DNA from: an uncultured bacterium
GTDB taxonomy: Bacteria > Bacillota > Clostridia > Lachnospirales > Lachnospiraceae
Reading direction: 5' to 3'
Length of the DNA: 59,453 nt
Assembly (NCBI GenBank): GCA_905214675.1
Contig: CAJMMS010000005.1
Span: forward strand, 1-59,453
Below, piece after piece: positions 1 to 9,063 of this stretch. The first letter of the stretch is position 1. Each line of letters starts with the position of its first letter. A program made the position numbers and the translations under genes. The notes beneath the pieces were generated by a model. That model saw nothing but the letters and a program-made list of their open reading frames with translations, was not told the origin of the DNA and made no database searches.

Positions 1-49
1 ATCGGTGATTTCCTTTTCGTACATGCGCCAGGAAACCACCGACAAATTC
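1..49 (-). other. window edge downstream of engB; possible truncated gene start
   Basis: After the engB stop, the minus strand stays open to the window edge from an ATG at position 24 (MYEKEITD...). No convincing ribosome-binding site precedes it, and only about eight codons are visible. It may be the start of the next gene in the operon, or nothing. Confidence 0.15.
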
Positions 50-688
50 TTATTTTTCATCCAGAAACTCTTCGATCACACCCCAGATTTCTTCTCTGCC
101 CTGCTTTGTCTCTGCAGAAAATGGAAGCACCAGGGTTCCTTTTTCTACCTGCAATCCCTGTTTGATGGCTTTCACCTGTTTCTGAACCTGGCTTCTTTTG
201 ATCTTATCCAGTTTGGTTGCGATAATGATCGGTAAGAAACCATTGTGCAGAATCCAGTCATACATCTGTTTATCATTTGCAGATGGATCATGACGGATAT
301 CGATCAGCAGAAACACTGCCCGCAACTGCTTTGATTTGTGCAGATAATCCTCGATCATCTTTCCCCACTTCTGCTTTTCATTCTGAGAAACTTTCGCATA
401 GCCATATCCCGGCAGGTCAACCAGATATACTTTCTCATCAGCAGATACCATACCCTGAGCTTCTTTTCTGGTCTCTCTGCGTCCGGTCACTGCATAGAAA
501 TTGATGGTCTGTGTCTTTCCCGGTGCAGAACTGGTACGTGCAAGGGATTTTCGGTTCATCAGTGCATTGATCAGAGACGATTTTCCTACATTGGATTTCC
601 CTGCAAATGCTACTTCTGTCTTTTCATTTTCCGGCAGTTTGCTGGTGATTCCGCAGACGGTTTCCAACTCTGCATTCTTTACGATCAT
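50..688 (-). CDS. engB: ribosome biogenesis GTP-binding protein EngB/YsxC
   Basis: Small cytoplasmic GTPase that assists late assembly of the 50S ribosomal subunit. The 212 residues are the usual length for EngB/YsxC. Visible G motifs: P-loop GKSNVGKSS at about residues 30-38, the TQTINFY switch region, G3 DLPGYGYAKV, G4 TKLDK and a terminal SAE-type G5. The start is supported by AGGAGG seven bases upstream. It is the last visible gene of a tig/clpP/clpX/lon-side cluster, 27 bases after lon. lon followed by engB (ysxC) is a conserved Firmicutes arrangement. Confidence 0.95.
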   Translation of the reverse strand: MIVKNAELETVCGITSKLPENEKTEVAFAGKSNVGKSSLINALMNRKSLARTSSAPGKTQTINFYAVTGRRETRKEAQGMVSADEKVYLVDLPGYGYAKVSQNEKQKWGKMIEDYLHKSKQLRAVFLLIDIRHDPSANDKQMYDWILHNGFLPIIIATKLDKIKRSQVQKQVKAIKQGLQVEKGTLVLPFSAETKQGREEIWGVIEEFLDEK

Positions 689-715
689 CTCGCTTCCTCC
701 TGTTTTCTCTTGGCT

Positions 716-3052
716 TTATTTCCGGCTGCAAAGTGCCAGTTTCAGTACTTCATCCATATTTTCCATAAAGCGGATATCCAGACCTTTTTTGATCTCGCCT
801 GAAATCTCCTGCACATCCGCACGGTTTTTCTCCGGCACCAGTACCATACGCATACCGGCATTTTTCGCTGCCAGCAGTTTCTCTTTGAGTCCACCGATCG
901 GCAGCACTCTTCCCCGCAGGGTAATCTCACCTGTCATGGCAACATCCGCATGCACCGGAATTTCCGTAACCGCAGATAAAATCGCTGTTGCCATCGTAAT
1001 TCCAGCCGAAGGTCCGTCCTTTGGAACTGCTCCTTCCGGAATGTGGATATGTATATCATGCTCCTGGAAGAAATCCTTTTCTATCTTCCACGCTTCGCCA
1101 ATGGAACGGATATAGCTGATCGCTGTCTGTGCAGACTCTTTCATCACATCACCAATCTGACCGGTAAGCTTGAATGTGCCTTTTCCTGGCATACAGTTCA
1201 CTTCAACCTGAAGTGTCACACCACCGACACTTGTCCATGCAAGTCCGCGTACAATACCTACCTCATCCTTTTCATTGGCTTTTTCCACGCGATAGCGTTC
1301 TTTCCCAAGATAGCGCGCCAGGTTGCTTTCTGTGATCCGCACAGTCTTCTTCTGATCCTCCAGAATCTCTTTTGCTGCTTTTCTGCATACTTCACCGATT
1401 CTGCGCTCCAGTCCGCGCACACCGGCTTCTCTTGTATATCCGGAAATCATTTTTTTCAGAGCACCATCGGACATCGTAAAAACATATGCATCCAGTCCAT
1501 GCTTTTTGATCTGTTTTCCAAGCAGATGCTCCTTTGCAATATGCAGCTTCTCATTCTCCGTATAACTGGAAATCTCAATCAGTTCCATACGGTCCAGCAG
1601 CGGCCGTGGAATTCCCTGCACATCATTTGCCGTTGCAATGAACAAGACTTCTGACAGATCTGCCGGTATCTCAAGATAATGATCACGGAATCTTACATTC
1701 TGCTCTGGATCAAGGACCTCCAAAAGTGCTGAAGAAGTATCGCCTTTATAATCACTGCTCACTTTGTCTACTTCGTCAAGCAGCATCAGTGGATTTTTGA
1801 CTCCCGCCATCTTCAGGCCATTCACAATACGTCCCGGCATTGCACCGACATATGTCCTTCTGTGTCCGCGAATTTCTGCTTCATCACGCACACCTCCAAG
1901 ACAGATACGGACATATTTCTTATTAAGTGCTTCCGCAATCGACCGGGCAATGGATGTTTTTCCGGTTCCAGGCGGTCCCACCAGACAGAGGATCGGACTG
2001 TCACCTTTCTTTGTCAGTGTGCGCACTGCCAGAAATTCCAGCACACGCTCCTTGACCTTCTGAAGTCCATAATGATCCTGATCCAGTTGCCTTCTCGCTG
2101 CTGAAATATCTTCATTATCTTCAGACATTTTATCCCACGGCATCTCCAGCAACGTTTCGATATAGCCACGGATCACACCTGCTTCGGAACTGTTGCCTGC
2201 AGAATTGGAAAATCGTTTGATTTCTTTTCGTATTTTCTCTTTTACTTCTTCACTCGCAGTCAGATTTTCCACTTCCTGTGAAAAATGCTCTGCATCGTCC
2301 ATGGTACTGTCATCGCCCAGTTCTTCTCTTATGAGTTTTAACTGTTCTCTTAATATATATTCCTTCTGGTTTTTATCGATACGTGCTTTAACCTTTTCCT
2401 GAAGCTGCGCTTTGATGCGCATAATGTTTTCTTCATTCGCCAGGATAACACAGATTTCTTCGTAACGGTCATATAAAAATACCGCTTCCAGGATCTTCTG
2501 CTTTTCCTCATAATATAGTGGAATATGGATTGCGATCTGATCCGTCAAATGTTCCAGATCTTCAATCTCCATGATCTGCCGTACCAGCTCCTGGCTGATC
2601 TTTCCGCTCGCCTGTGCATATTTCTGAAACAGTTCTTTCAGATTACGTATCATCGCCTGTTGTCCGACTTCATCCTCTTTTCCCGGATACTCCATCTCTT
2701 TTGTCTTCGGAAAAGTTGCAAGTTCAACATCCAGATAACCGGCTGATTCCTCTATCTCCAGAACTTCTGCTCTTTTTATTCCTTCTACCAATACGCGTAT
2801 AATATTTTTAGGCAGCTTTACAAGCTGCTTGATCTCTACGATCGTGCCAATGCGATACAGATCATCCTTTCCAGGATCCGAAACCTCCGGATCTTTCTGC
2901 GTTACGACAAATAACTTCTGATCTGCTGCCATCGCCTGTTCGAGCGCCTTTATCGATTTATCCCGGCTTACATCAAAATGTACGATCATCGCCGGCAGGA
3001 TGGTCATCCCGCGAAGCGCAACCGCCGGAATATGTTTGATTACTTCATTCAT
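716..3052 (-). CDS. lon: ATP-dependent protease Lon (LonA type)
   Basis: Soluble ATP-dependent serine protease that degrades damaged and regulatory proteins. The 778 residues show the LonA order: N-terminal substrate domain, AAA+ module with Walker A GPPGTGKTS and a DEVDK Walker B, then the C-terminal peptidase domain with the catalytic serine in PKDGPSAG (Ser682) and the catalytic lysine in GGLKEKLL (about Lys725). No membrane segment is present, so this is not LonB. The start codon shares one base with the clpX stop (TAATG), implying translational coupling. Clustering of clpX and lon is typical for Firmicutes. Confidence 0.97.
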   Translation of the reverse strand: MNEVIKHIPAVALRGMTILPAMIVHFDVSRDKSIKALEQAMAADQKLFVVTQKDPEVSDPGKDDLYRIGTIVEIKQLVKLPKNIIRVLVEGIKRAEVLEIEESAGYLDVELATFPKTKEMEYPGKEDEVGQQAMIRNLKELFQKYAQASGKISQELVRQIMEIEDLEHLTDQIAIHIPLYYEEKQKILEAVFLYDRYEEICVILANEENIMRIKAQLQEKVKARIDKNQKEYILREQLKLIREELGDDSTMDDAEHFSQEVENLTASEEVKEKIRKEIKRFSNSAGNSSEAGVIRGYIETLLEMPWDKMSEDNEDISAARRQLDQDHYGLQKVKERVLEFLAVRTLTKKGDSPILCLVGPPGTGKTSIARSIAEALNKKYVRICLGGVRDEAEIRGHRRTYVGAMPGRIVNGLKMAGVKNPLMLLDEVDKVSSDYKGDTSSALLEVLDPEQNVRFRDHYLEIPADLSEVLFIATANDVQGIPRPLLDRMELIEISSYTENEKLHIAKEHLLGKQIKKHGLDAYVFTMSDGALKKMISGYTREAGVRGLERRIGEVCRKAAKEILEDQKKTVRITESNLARYLGKERYRVEKANEKDEVGIVRGLAWTSVGGVTLQVEVNCMPGKGTFKLTGQIGDVMKESAQTAISYIRSIGEAWKIEKDFFQEHDIHIHIPEGAVPKDGPSAGITMATAILSAVTEIPVHADVAMTGEITLRGRVLPIGGLKEKLLAAKNAGMRMVLVPEKNRADVQEISGEIKKGLDIRFMENMDEVLKLALCSRK

Positions 3053-4347
3053 TACGCTGTTTCCTCAACTCCATTTGTAAAGCGTCTGCTGCGTGTTTTG
3101 GCAGGTGCTTTTTCTTTATGCGTCAGGATCGGCTCGCCGGTTCCCTCGATCACCTCTTTTGTTACACCACAGGAAGCAATCGTATCATCCGATGGAATCC
3201 GATACATCAGATCCATCATTGCCTGTTCCATGATCGCACGAAGTCCTCTGGCCCCAGTTTTCCTCTCCAGCGTTTTATCAGCAATCGCTTCAATCGCACC
3301 ATCATCAAAAGCCAGATCCACACCATCCAGTTCAAACAGCTTTTTATACTGCTTTACAATCGAATTTTTCGGTTCCTGTAAAATACGGATCAGAGTATCA
3401 CGATCGAGAGGATTTAAAGATACGATCACCGGCACACGGCCCATCAGCTCCGGTATCATACCAAACTTGATGAAGTCTTGCGGCAATACCTGTTTTAATA
3501 CCTGTCCGACATCCTCTGTTTTCCTTTCCTGAAGTGCAGAATTAAATCCGATCGCTTTGGTATCCGTACGGTTTTCTATGATCTTCTCCAGTCCCTCAAA
3601 AGCACCGCCACAGATAAACAGAATGTTCGTTGTATCAATCTGAAGCAGTTCCTGATGTGGATGCTTTCTTCCACCCTGTGGCGGAACGGATGCAATCGTT
3701 CCTTCCAGTATTTTCAGCAATGCCTGCTGTACACCCTCACCGGATACATCGCGGGTGATAGAGGCATTTTCTGATTTTCTGGTAATTTTATCAATCTCAT
3801 CAATATAAATAATGCCATGTTCCGCTTTTTTGATATCATAATCTGCTGCCTGTATGATCTTCAGCAGAATATTTTCCACATCTTCTCCTACATAGCCAGC
3901 TTCTGTAAGTGCCGTTGCATCTGCGATCGCAAATGGAACATTCAGCAGTTTTGCCAGTGTCTGTGCCAGAAGCGTCTTTCCGGAACCAGTCGGGCCAAGC
4001 ATCAGAATATTACTTTTCTGTAATTCTACATCCAGATCTTTTCCCGCCAGAATACGTTTATAATGATTGTATACGGCAACCGAAAGTGCTTTTTTTGCCT
4101 CATCCTGTCCGATCACATAATCATCCAGAAACGCCTTGATCTCTTCCGGCTTCAGAAGATTGATCTCTTCGTCCATCGTCATGCCGAAATCATCTTCCAG
4201 TTCTTCTTCCAGAATCTCATCACAGATTTCGATACACTCATCGCAAATATATACTCCATCCGGTCCTGCGATCAATTTACGTACCTGATCTTCCGTTTTA
4301 TTACAAAAAGAACATCTGACTTTCTGTTCTCCTATTTTTCCTGCCAT
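3052..4347 (-). CDS. clpX: ATP-dependent Clp protease ATP-binding subunit ClpX
   Basis: AAA+ unfoldase that delivers substrates to ClpP. The 431 residues have the N-terminal zinc-binding domain (CSFC about 20 residues before CDEC), Walker A GPTGSGKT, a DEIDK Walker B, the GYVG pore loop and sensor regions. The extra C-terminal tail after the core (TKEVIEGTGEPILTHKEKA...) is normal for the family. It lies downstream of clpP but is separated from it by a strong hairpin terminator (4411-4446), and it overlaps lon by one base. Confidence 0.97.
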   Translation of the reverse strand: MAGKIGEQKVRCSFCNKTEDQVRKLIAGPDGVYICDECIEICDEILEEELEDDFGMTMDEEINLLKPEEIKAFLDDYVIGQDEAKKALSVAVYNHYKRILAGKDLDVELQKSNILMLGPTGSGKTLLAQTLAKLLNVPFAIADATALTEAGYVGEDVENILLKIIQAADYDIKKAEHGIIYIDEIDKITRKSENASITRDVSGEGVQQALLKILEGTIASVPPQGGRKHPHQELLQIDTTNILFICGGAFEGLEKIIENRTDTKAIGFNSALQERKTEDVGQVLKQVLPQDFIKFGMIPELMGRVPVIVSLNPLDRDTLIRILQEPKNSIVKQYKKLFELDGVDLAFDDGAIEAIADKTLERKTGARGLRAIMEQAMMDLMYRIPSDDTIASCGVTKEVIEGTGEPILTHKEKAPAKTRSRRFTNGVEETA

Positions 4348-4410
4348 CTCAAACCTCCAACTAATCTTTCCTTATCTGAATACAAGCTGATCTCTTCCCA
4401 TCGATGTCCC

Positions 4411-4446
4411 AAAAAAGGAGGTGTTGCATCCTGGCAACACCTCCTT
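4411..4446 (-). terminator. intrinsic terminator between clpP and clpX
   Basis: On the minus strand a 13-bp perfect stem (AAGGAGGTGTTGC paired with GCAACACCTCCTT, 6-base loop) is followed by TTTTTT. It lies just past the clpP stop. Transcripts from tig/clpP should largely end here, so clpX-lon-engB need read-through or their own promoter. Confidence 0.85.
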
Positions 4447-4455
4447 CCTTCGTAT

Positions 4456-5037
4456 CTAGTGATTGCTGATCACATCATCGATCAGGCCATATGCCTTTGC
4501 CTCTGCGGCACTCATATAATGATCTCTCTCTGTATCTACTTCAATCACACTGAGCGGCTGACCGGTATTTGCTGCCAGATGCTCATTCAGCTTTCTTCTG
4601 GTATCAATAATCTTATCCGCTACAATCTTAATGTCAGATGCCTGACCCTGTGCTCCGCCTGACGGCTGATGGATCATAATCTCTGCATTCGGAAGTGCAA
4701 AACGTTTTCCTTTTGCACCACCGGCAAGCAGAAATGCACCCATGCTTGCTGCCATGCCCATGCAGATGGTTGAAACATCACATTTTACATAATGCATCGT
4801 ATCATAAATCGCCCATCCTGCACTTACCGATCCTCCCGGACTGTTGATATACAGATGGATATCTTTGTTCGGATCTTCGGATTCCAGGAATAAAAGCTGT
4901 GCAACGATCAGATTGGCACTTACATCATTTACCTCTTCGCCCAGAAAGATAATTCTGTCTTTGAGCAAACGGGAATAAATGTCATAAGTTCTCTCGCCGC
5001 GGCTGGTCTGTTCCAGGACATAAGGTACTAAACTCAT
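4456..5037 (-). CDS. clpP: ATP-dependent Clp protease proteolytic subunit ClpP
   Basis: Serine peptidase that forms the tetradecameric proteolytic chamber with ClpX or ClpC. From the chosen ATG the protein is 193 residues, the usual ClpP length, beginning MSLVPYVLEQ. Catalytic triad: Ser98 in GMAASMGA, His123 in MIHQPSGG, Asp in VDTERDHY. An in-frame ATG eight codons upstream (5061) exists, but GGAAGGAG lies seven bases before the codon at 5037 and homologues start there. It follows tig and is followed by a terminator. Confidence 0.95.
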   Translation of the reverse strand: MSLVPYVLEQTSRGERTYDIYSRLLKDRIIFLGEEVNDVSANLIVAQLLFLESEDPNKDIHLYINSPGGSVSAGWAIYDTMHYVKCDVSTICMGMAASMGAFLLAGGAKGKRFALPNAEIMIHQPSGGAQGQASDIKIVADKIIDTRRKLNEHLAANTGQPLSVIEVDTERDHYMSAAEAKAYGLIDDVISNH

Positions 5038-5078
5038 GTCAACACTCCTTCCACTTGCCATCCATGTCTATAATCAGC

Positions 5079-6398
5079 TTAAGCTTCTTCGCTCTTTGCC
5101 TCTTCTTTTGGCTCTACTTCTTTTGCAGCATCTCTTACCAGATCTACGGCTGCCTGGATTGCCAGATCATCTTTCATCTGAGCGATTGCAGCATCGTCCA
5201 TCATAGATTTCACTTTGTCCAGTTCCATCTTGTAAGCTTCTGCCATTTTCTTCAGTTCTTCTTCTACTCTTTCATCAGAAATTTCAATATTTTCTGCTTT
5301 TGCAACTGCTTCAAGAACCAGGCTGTTCTGGATTCTCTTCAGTGCATCCGGTCTCATCTGCTCAAACAGCTTCTCTGCTGTCATACCGGTAAACTGGAAA
5401 TACTGCTCAACAGTCAGGCCCTGAGACTGGATTCTTCTTGCAAAATCATCTGCCATGTTACGAACCTGTGTATCTACCATTGCATCTGGAATTTCCATTG
5501 TTGCATTCTCAGCAACTTTTGCAACAACAGCAGCTTCTTTTGCAGCTTTTGCTTCTTTTTCTTTGCTTTCCATCAGTTTTTTTCTGATGTCTTCTTTGTA
5601 CTCAGCCAGTGTATCAAATTCAGAAATATCCTGTGCGAAATCATCATCTGCTTCCGGAACTTCTTTTACATGGATCTCATGTACTGTACATTTGAATACT
5701 GCTTCTTTTCCAGCCAGTTCTTTTGCATGGTAATCTTCCGGGAAAGTAACCTTTACATCTACTTCTTCATCGATCTTAGCTCCTACCAACTGATCTTCAA
5801 ATCCTGGAATAAAGCTTCCGGAACCGATCGTCAGATCATAGTTCTCTGCTTTTCCACCATCAAACGGAACTCCATCGATAGAACCATCAAAGTCTAATTT
5901 AACCATATCGCCTTTTTCAACAGCTCTGTCATCCACATCGATCGTTCTTGCATTCTGTTCTCTCTGTTTGTCCACTTCTACGTCGATCTCTGCATCCGTT
6001 ACTTCAACCGGTACAGTCTCAACCTCTACACCTTTATACTCGCCAAGAGTTACTTCAGGTTTCAGAGCTACTTCTGCAGTGAAAATGAATGGTTTACCAG
6101 ACTCGATCTGAACGATGTCGATCTTTGGCTGGGATACGATCTGCTCGTCACATTCAGACAGTGCTTTGCTGTATGCATCCGGAATCAGATCATTTGCAGC
6201 GTCTTCATAGAAAACACCTGTTCCATACATTTTTTCAATCATTCTGCGCGGTGCTTTTCCTTTACGGAATCCTGGAAGAGAGATGCTTTTCTTTGCTTTC
6301 TGGTAAGCTTTTTCAACAGCAGCCTCAAATTCCTCTGCGGAAGCCTCGATTGTCAGCTTCGCCATGTTCTTCTCTAACTTTTCCACCTGTAAACTCAT
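5079..6398 (-). CDS. tig: trigger factor (ribosome-associated chaperone / peptidyl-prolyl isomerase)
   Basis: Binds the ribosomal exit tunnel and folds nascent chains. The 439 residues contain the N-terminal ribosome-binding domain with the signature loop GFRKGKAPR near residue 45, a central FKBP-type PPIase domain (VKLDFDGSIDGVPFDGG...TFPEDYH) around residues 160-245, and the helical C-terminal chaperone arms. The C-terminus ends in an acidic/Ala tail. An AGGAGG lies 12 bases before the ATG, with a second AGGAAA closer. Its leader carries a GC-rich hairpin and one copy of the dispersed repeat (6428-6464). tig-clpP-clpX-lon order is conserved in clostridia. Confidence 0.96.
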   Translation of the reverse strand: MSLQVEKLEKNMAKLTIEASAEEFEAAVEKAYQKAKKSISLPGFRKGKAPRRMIEKMYGTGVFYEDAANDLIPDAYSKALSECDEQIVSQPKIDIVQIESGKPFIFTAEVALKPEVTLGEYKGVEVETVPVEVTDAEIDVEVDKQREQNARTIDVDDRAVEKGDMVKLDFDGSIDGVPFDGGKAENYDLTIGSGSFIPGFEDQLVGAKIDEEVDVKVTFPEDYHAKELAGKEAVFKCTVHEIHVKEVPEADDDFAQDISEFDTLAEYKEDIRKKLMESKEKEAKAAKEAAVVAKVAENATMEIPDAMVDTQVRNMADDFARRIQSQGLTVEQYFQFTGMTAEKLFEQMRPDALKRIQNSLVLEAVAKAENIEISDERVEEELKKMAEAYKMELDKVKSMMDDAAIAQMKDDLAIQAAVDLVRDAAKEVEPKEEAKSEEA

Positions 6399-6427
6399 GA
6401 TTTCCTATTTCCTCCTTAATTCTATAA

Positions 6428-6464
6428 GTCAAGCGGATATATGCAATCCGTTCTGCCCATAACC
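6428..6464 (-). repeat. dispersed hairpin repeat, copy 1 (tig leader)
   Basis: On the minus strand this reads GGTTATGGGCAGAACGG... then TTGCATATATCCGCTTGAC, a shortened and diverged copy of the 46-bp element at 35837 and 59399. Its 3' end lies 30 bases before the tig start codon, just upstream of the ribosome-binding site. Confidence 0.7.
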
Positions 6465-6490
6465 CTGCGCCGCCCTGGCGGTCCGCAGTT
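6465..6490 (-). other. GC-rich hairpin in tig leader
   Basis: The minus strand reads CTGCGGACCGCC followed by AGGGCGGCGCAG: CTGCG pairs with CGCAG and CCGC with GCGG around a short loop. It sits next to repeat copy 1 in the 217-base gap between tig and the DUF975 gene. A possible -10 (TATACT) lies upstream near 6524-6529 but has only a weak -35. It may be a leader structure; there is no T-run for termination. Confidence 0.4.
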
Positions 6491-6614
6491 CTTTTTACAT
6501 ACTTGCAGTCATTCTAGAAGTATAACACAGCGTCTTTTAAAAAGCCACTGTTTTTTTTACCAATTTTCTTAAAAAAGCATAAAAACCACTGGTTTCCATC
6601 TGCACTGTATGGGT

Positions 6615-7451
6615 TTATACACCCAGATCCGTCTCAAATCCGGGAAGTTCCCGGTAATCACAGATTCCGTCTGCAAGCATATTCTGGCGCATGACATGAT
6701 ACAGCTCTGCCCTGGTAAATTCCTTATATGGCATCGTATAAAACACCGATACCAGACCGAAACTGCAGATTCCGGCAATTTCCCAGAACCAGAAAGACAG
6801 ATCCAGTTTCAGCATATCCATTTTCTGTCCTTCTGTCATTTTCGAACTCAGTTCCAGGGCACGCCTGCATGTTATGGTTGGATTTTCAGCCAGTATGTAC
6901 GGAACCATAGAATATTCGTAGTGCCGTATCACCCCCGGAATGACCAGAAGCAGAAAAGAACCTGCCACACGCAGACCTTTCCGAAACATAACTGCGGTAA
7001 TATGTGCAGTATGATGGTTCTGAAACACATACAGGATCATCCCAACATTTGTTTTTCGTTTCCGGTTGCACATAAAAAAACGCTTGGAACTGACTTTGAC
7101 CGGATTACCGATACAGATGATGACCAGTGCACCAAGAACTACGATCACTATGGATGCCGCCACAGCACATACAAACAGAAGCAGATCCAGTTGTTTCTGC
7201 ATAATGCGGATCTGATATTCTGCAATCGGATTGCGCTCTTTGATATCCTGTTTCAGTTCCTGTATCCGCTGCTGTGACATTTCTGTCCCGGTATTCTCTG
7301 TCTTTGACTGAACCATTCCAAGTCCGATCCCGGCACTCCCGATCCAGCCGGTCAGCATCGTAGTCAGCAGGCAGACTGCAACTGCAAGCCAGTAACAGTT
7401 CTTTAGTTTCGCTCTTGCTTTTTTCTTTAATTCATGTGTATTCCAGATCAT
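6615..7451 (-). CDS. DUF975 family integral membrane protein
   Basis: Membrane protein of unknown function. The N-terminus (MIWNTHELKKKARAKLKN followed at once by a hydrophobic helix) and the region VIPGVIRHYEYSMVPYILAENP...ALELSSKMTEGQKMDMLKLDLSFW are the hallmarks of DUF975. Roughly five to six membrane segments can be seen, with a soluble, charged loop at about residues 50-85. The ATG follows AAAGGTAGGAC. It is transcribed toward tig, from which it is separated by the tig promoter region, and lies 22 bases downstream of the DJ-1/PfpI gene, so both may share a transcript. No specific function can be assigned. Confidence 0.85.
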   Translation of the reverse strand: MIWNTHELKKKARAKLKNCYWLAVAVCLLTTMLTGWIGSAGIGLGMVQSKTENTGTEMSQQRIQELKQDIKERNPIAEYQIRIMQKQLDLLLFVCAVAASIVIVVLGALVIICIGNPVKVSSKRFFMCNRKRKTNVGMILYVFQNHHTAHITAVMFRKGLRVAGSFLLLVIPGVIRHYEYSMVPYILAENPTITCRRALELSSKMTEGQKMDMLKLDLSFWFWEIAGICSFGLVSVFYTMPYKEFTRAELYHVMRQNMLADGICDYRELPGFETDLGV

Positions 7452-7473
7452 GTCCTACCTTTTATCTTCTGCA

Positions 7474-8028
7474 TTATGCTTTCCAGATGATCGAACTGCC
7501 TATCTGCTGCGCCTGTTCTGCACTGCCCAGCCTTTTCACCAGTTCCAGTGCAAATGCAATGGCTGTTCCCATTCCGCGGCTGGTCGTGATATGTCCGTCT
7601 GTCACCACCGGGATCTGCAGAACCTCTGCTCCGTTCAGACGCGCTTCAAAGCCCGGATAGCAGACTGCCTTTTTTCCTTTTAACAGTCCCAGATCTCCCA
7701 GAACGCTTGGCGCTGCACAGATTGCTGCAATGCCTCTTTTTTCCTGGTCTGCTTTTTTCAATGCTTCTGTCAGTTGTCCACAGGCTGCCAAGTTTGTTGT
7801 TCCCGGCATTCCACCTGGAAGTACCAGCATATCCAGTTTATCCAGATCACATTCTTCAATCAACTGATCGGCTGCAACTGCAATGCCATGTGCACCCTCC
7901 ACATTCTTTTTTCCGTTAATACTGATCATTGATATCGAAATCTGTGCTCTTCTTAAAATATCAACTACCGTCAGTCCTTCAATTTCTTCAAATCCGTCTG
8001 CCAGAAAAATTCCAACTTTTTTATCCAT
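7474..8028 (-). CDS. DJ-1/PfpI family protein (class I glutamine amidotransferase-like fold)
   Basis: 184-residue single-domain protein related to DJ-1/ThiJ/YajL. Visible family features: Glu in the N-terminal FLADGFEEIEGL motif, the LVLPGGMPGTTNL strand-turn, and the nucleophile elbow AAICAAPSVLGDLGLLKGKKAVCYPG with its reactive cysteine. Members act as glyoxalases, deglycases, chaperones or redox sensors, and the sequence alone does not decide which. The start at 8028 is preferred over an ATG three codons upstream because GGAGG lies nine bases before it. It is divergent from the CYTH gene. Confidence 0.88.
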   Translation of the reverse strand: MDKKVGIFLADGFEEIEGLTVVDILRRAQISISMISINGKKNVEGAHGIAVAADQLIEECDLDKLDMLVLPGGMPGTTNLAACGQLTEALKKADQEKRGIAAICAAPSVLGDLGLLKGKKAVCYPGFEARLNGAEVLQIPVVTDGHITTSRGMGTAIAFALELVKRLGSAEQAQQIGSSIIWKA

Positions 8029-8234
8029 AGATACCATCCTCCATTCTACCTGAAAATCTTTTATAATTTTAAACTTATGTCATACACCGCATGGTATATT
8101 CTTCTGTCCCCCTCTGTAATCCACCGGAACCTATATATCATACCAAAAACTCCGGATTCTTTCCACCCCTCAATCCACTCCTGCTTGCACTTTTTGTATT
8201 TCTGCGCTATTCTTTTGTCAGGAGGTATTGATCA

Positions 8235-8681
8235 ATGGAAATCGAACGTAAATATTTAATAGAAGAAAAAAATCTTCCAGCCGGTCTGGATTCTTACCGC
8301 AGTGTCCTGATCGAACAGGGTTATCTGTGCCGTACTCCGGTTGTGCGCATCCGCCGTCAGGATGATGATTATATTCTCACTTATAAATCTGGTGGAATGA
8401 TGGCGCGTGAAGAATATAACCTGCCGCTTGGTGCAGAAGGCTATGCTCACTTAAAAGAAAAAATCGATGGAAAACTGATCTCCAAACGGCGTTATCTGAT
8501 TCCGCTGGATGACAGGCTTACCATCGAACTTGATGTTTTCTATGAACCATGCAAAGGACTGCTCCTTGCCGAAGTAGAATTTCCGGATGAAGCAAGTGCC
8601 AACTCTTTCTGTCCGCCTGCGTGGTTTGGAAAAGACGTTACTTTTGACGGACGCTATCACAACAGCTTTCTCAGCCGTTGA
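8235..8681 (+). CDS. CYTH domain protein (triphosphate tunnel metalloenzyme family)
   Basis: 148-residue protein starting MEIERKYLI, the ExExK signature of the CYTH family (adenylate cyclase CyaB/thiamine triphosphatase). Further alternating charged strands (VRIRRQDDDYILTYKSGG, ERYNLPL-like MAREEYNLPL, LISKRRYLIPL, ELDVFYEPCKGLLLAEVEFP) fit the tunnel fold that binds triphosphate and metals. Bacterial members are often inorganic tripolyphosphatases. The ATG is preceded by AGGAGG with nine bases of spacing. Its last 11 bases overlap the 3' end of a convergent small gene at 8671-8895. Confidence 0.88.
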   Translation: MEIERKYLIEEKNLPAGLDSYRSVLIEQGYLCRTPVVRIRRQDDDYILTYKSGGMMAREEYNLPLGAEGYAHLKEKIDGKLISKRRYLIPLDDRLTIELDVFYEPCKGLLLAEVEFPDEASANSFCPPAWFGKDVTFDGRYHNSFLSR

Positions 8682-8895
8682 CCCTGACCGGATGGGCTCC
8701 GGCTTTTGCACTTCCAAGAATATCCCTGGCACTGTATTTAGGCGGTGCCATATGCGGATATTTTCCAGACAGCCGCAATGCTTCTCTGCGACATGCCTGC
8801 TGCAAAAGGATCTTGTAAATTTCTGCTGTTACTCTTTTTCTCAGACTTTTGCTTTTTCTGTTTTTCATTACATAACGCAAACGTTTCCATTCCAT
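8671..8895 (-). CDS. small basic protein of unknown function
   Basis: A 74-codon frame beginning MEWKRLRYVMKNRKSKSLRKRVTAEIYKILLQQACRREALR, very rich in Arg and Lys in its first half. AGGAG lies nine bases before the ATG (a GTG two codons upstream is also possible). It is convergent with and overlaps the CYTH gene by 11 bases. I do not recognise a family. The good ribosome-binding site and amphipathic basic helix argue for a real gene; short length and the absence of any recognised motif argue against. Confidence 0.4.
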   Translation of the reverse strand: MEWKRLRYVMKNRKSKSLRKRVTAEIYKILLQQACRREALRLSGKYPHMAPPKYSARDILGSAKAGAHPVRVNG

Positions 8896-9007
8896 GCTCA
8901 CTCACTCCTGTTTACACATGCTTTCATTCTCTGCCGGTAACGGGGTCCTGCTTCACTGCTTCCAAACCTGCCACCTCTGTTCCTGCATTTCCCAAACCAC
9001 TTTTCTA

Positions 9008-9016
9008 TGTTATAAT
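9008..9016 (+). promoter_or_regulatory. extended -10 promoter for the first XRE regulator
   Basis: TGTTATAAT is a perfect extended -10 element, 48 bases before the ATG at 9064. No good -35 is seen, as allowed for extended -10 promoters. Confidence 0.55.
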
Positions 9017-9063
9017 CTCCACAAATCAAGCTTTACGATAAAACATGATACAGGAGACCTGAT

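Noticed and set aside
5055..5897. 280-codon open frame on the plus strand
   Set aside because: Antisense to trigger factor; low-complexity Cys/Phe/Ser composition results from the complementary codon usage. Not a gene.
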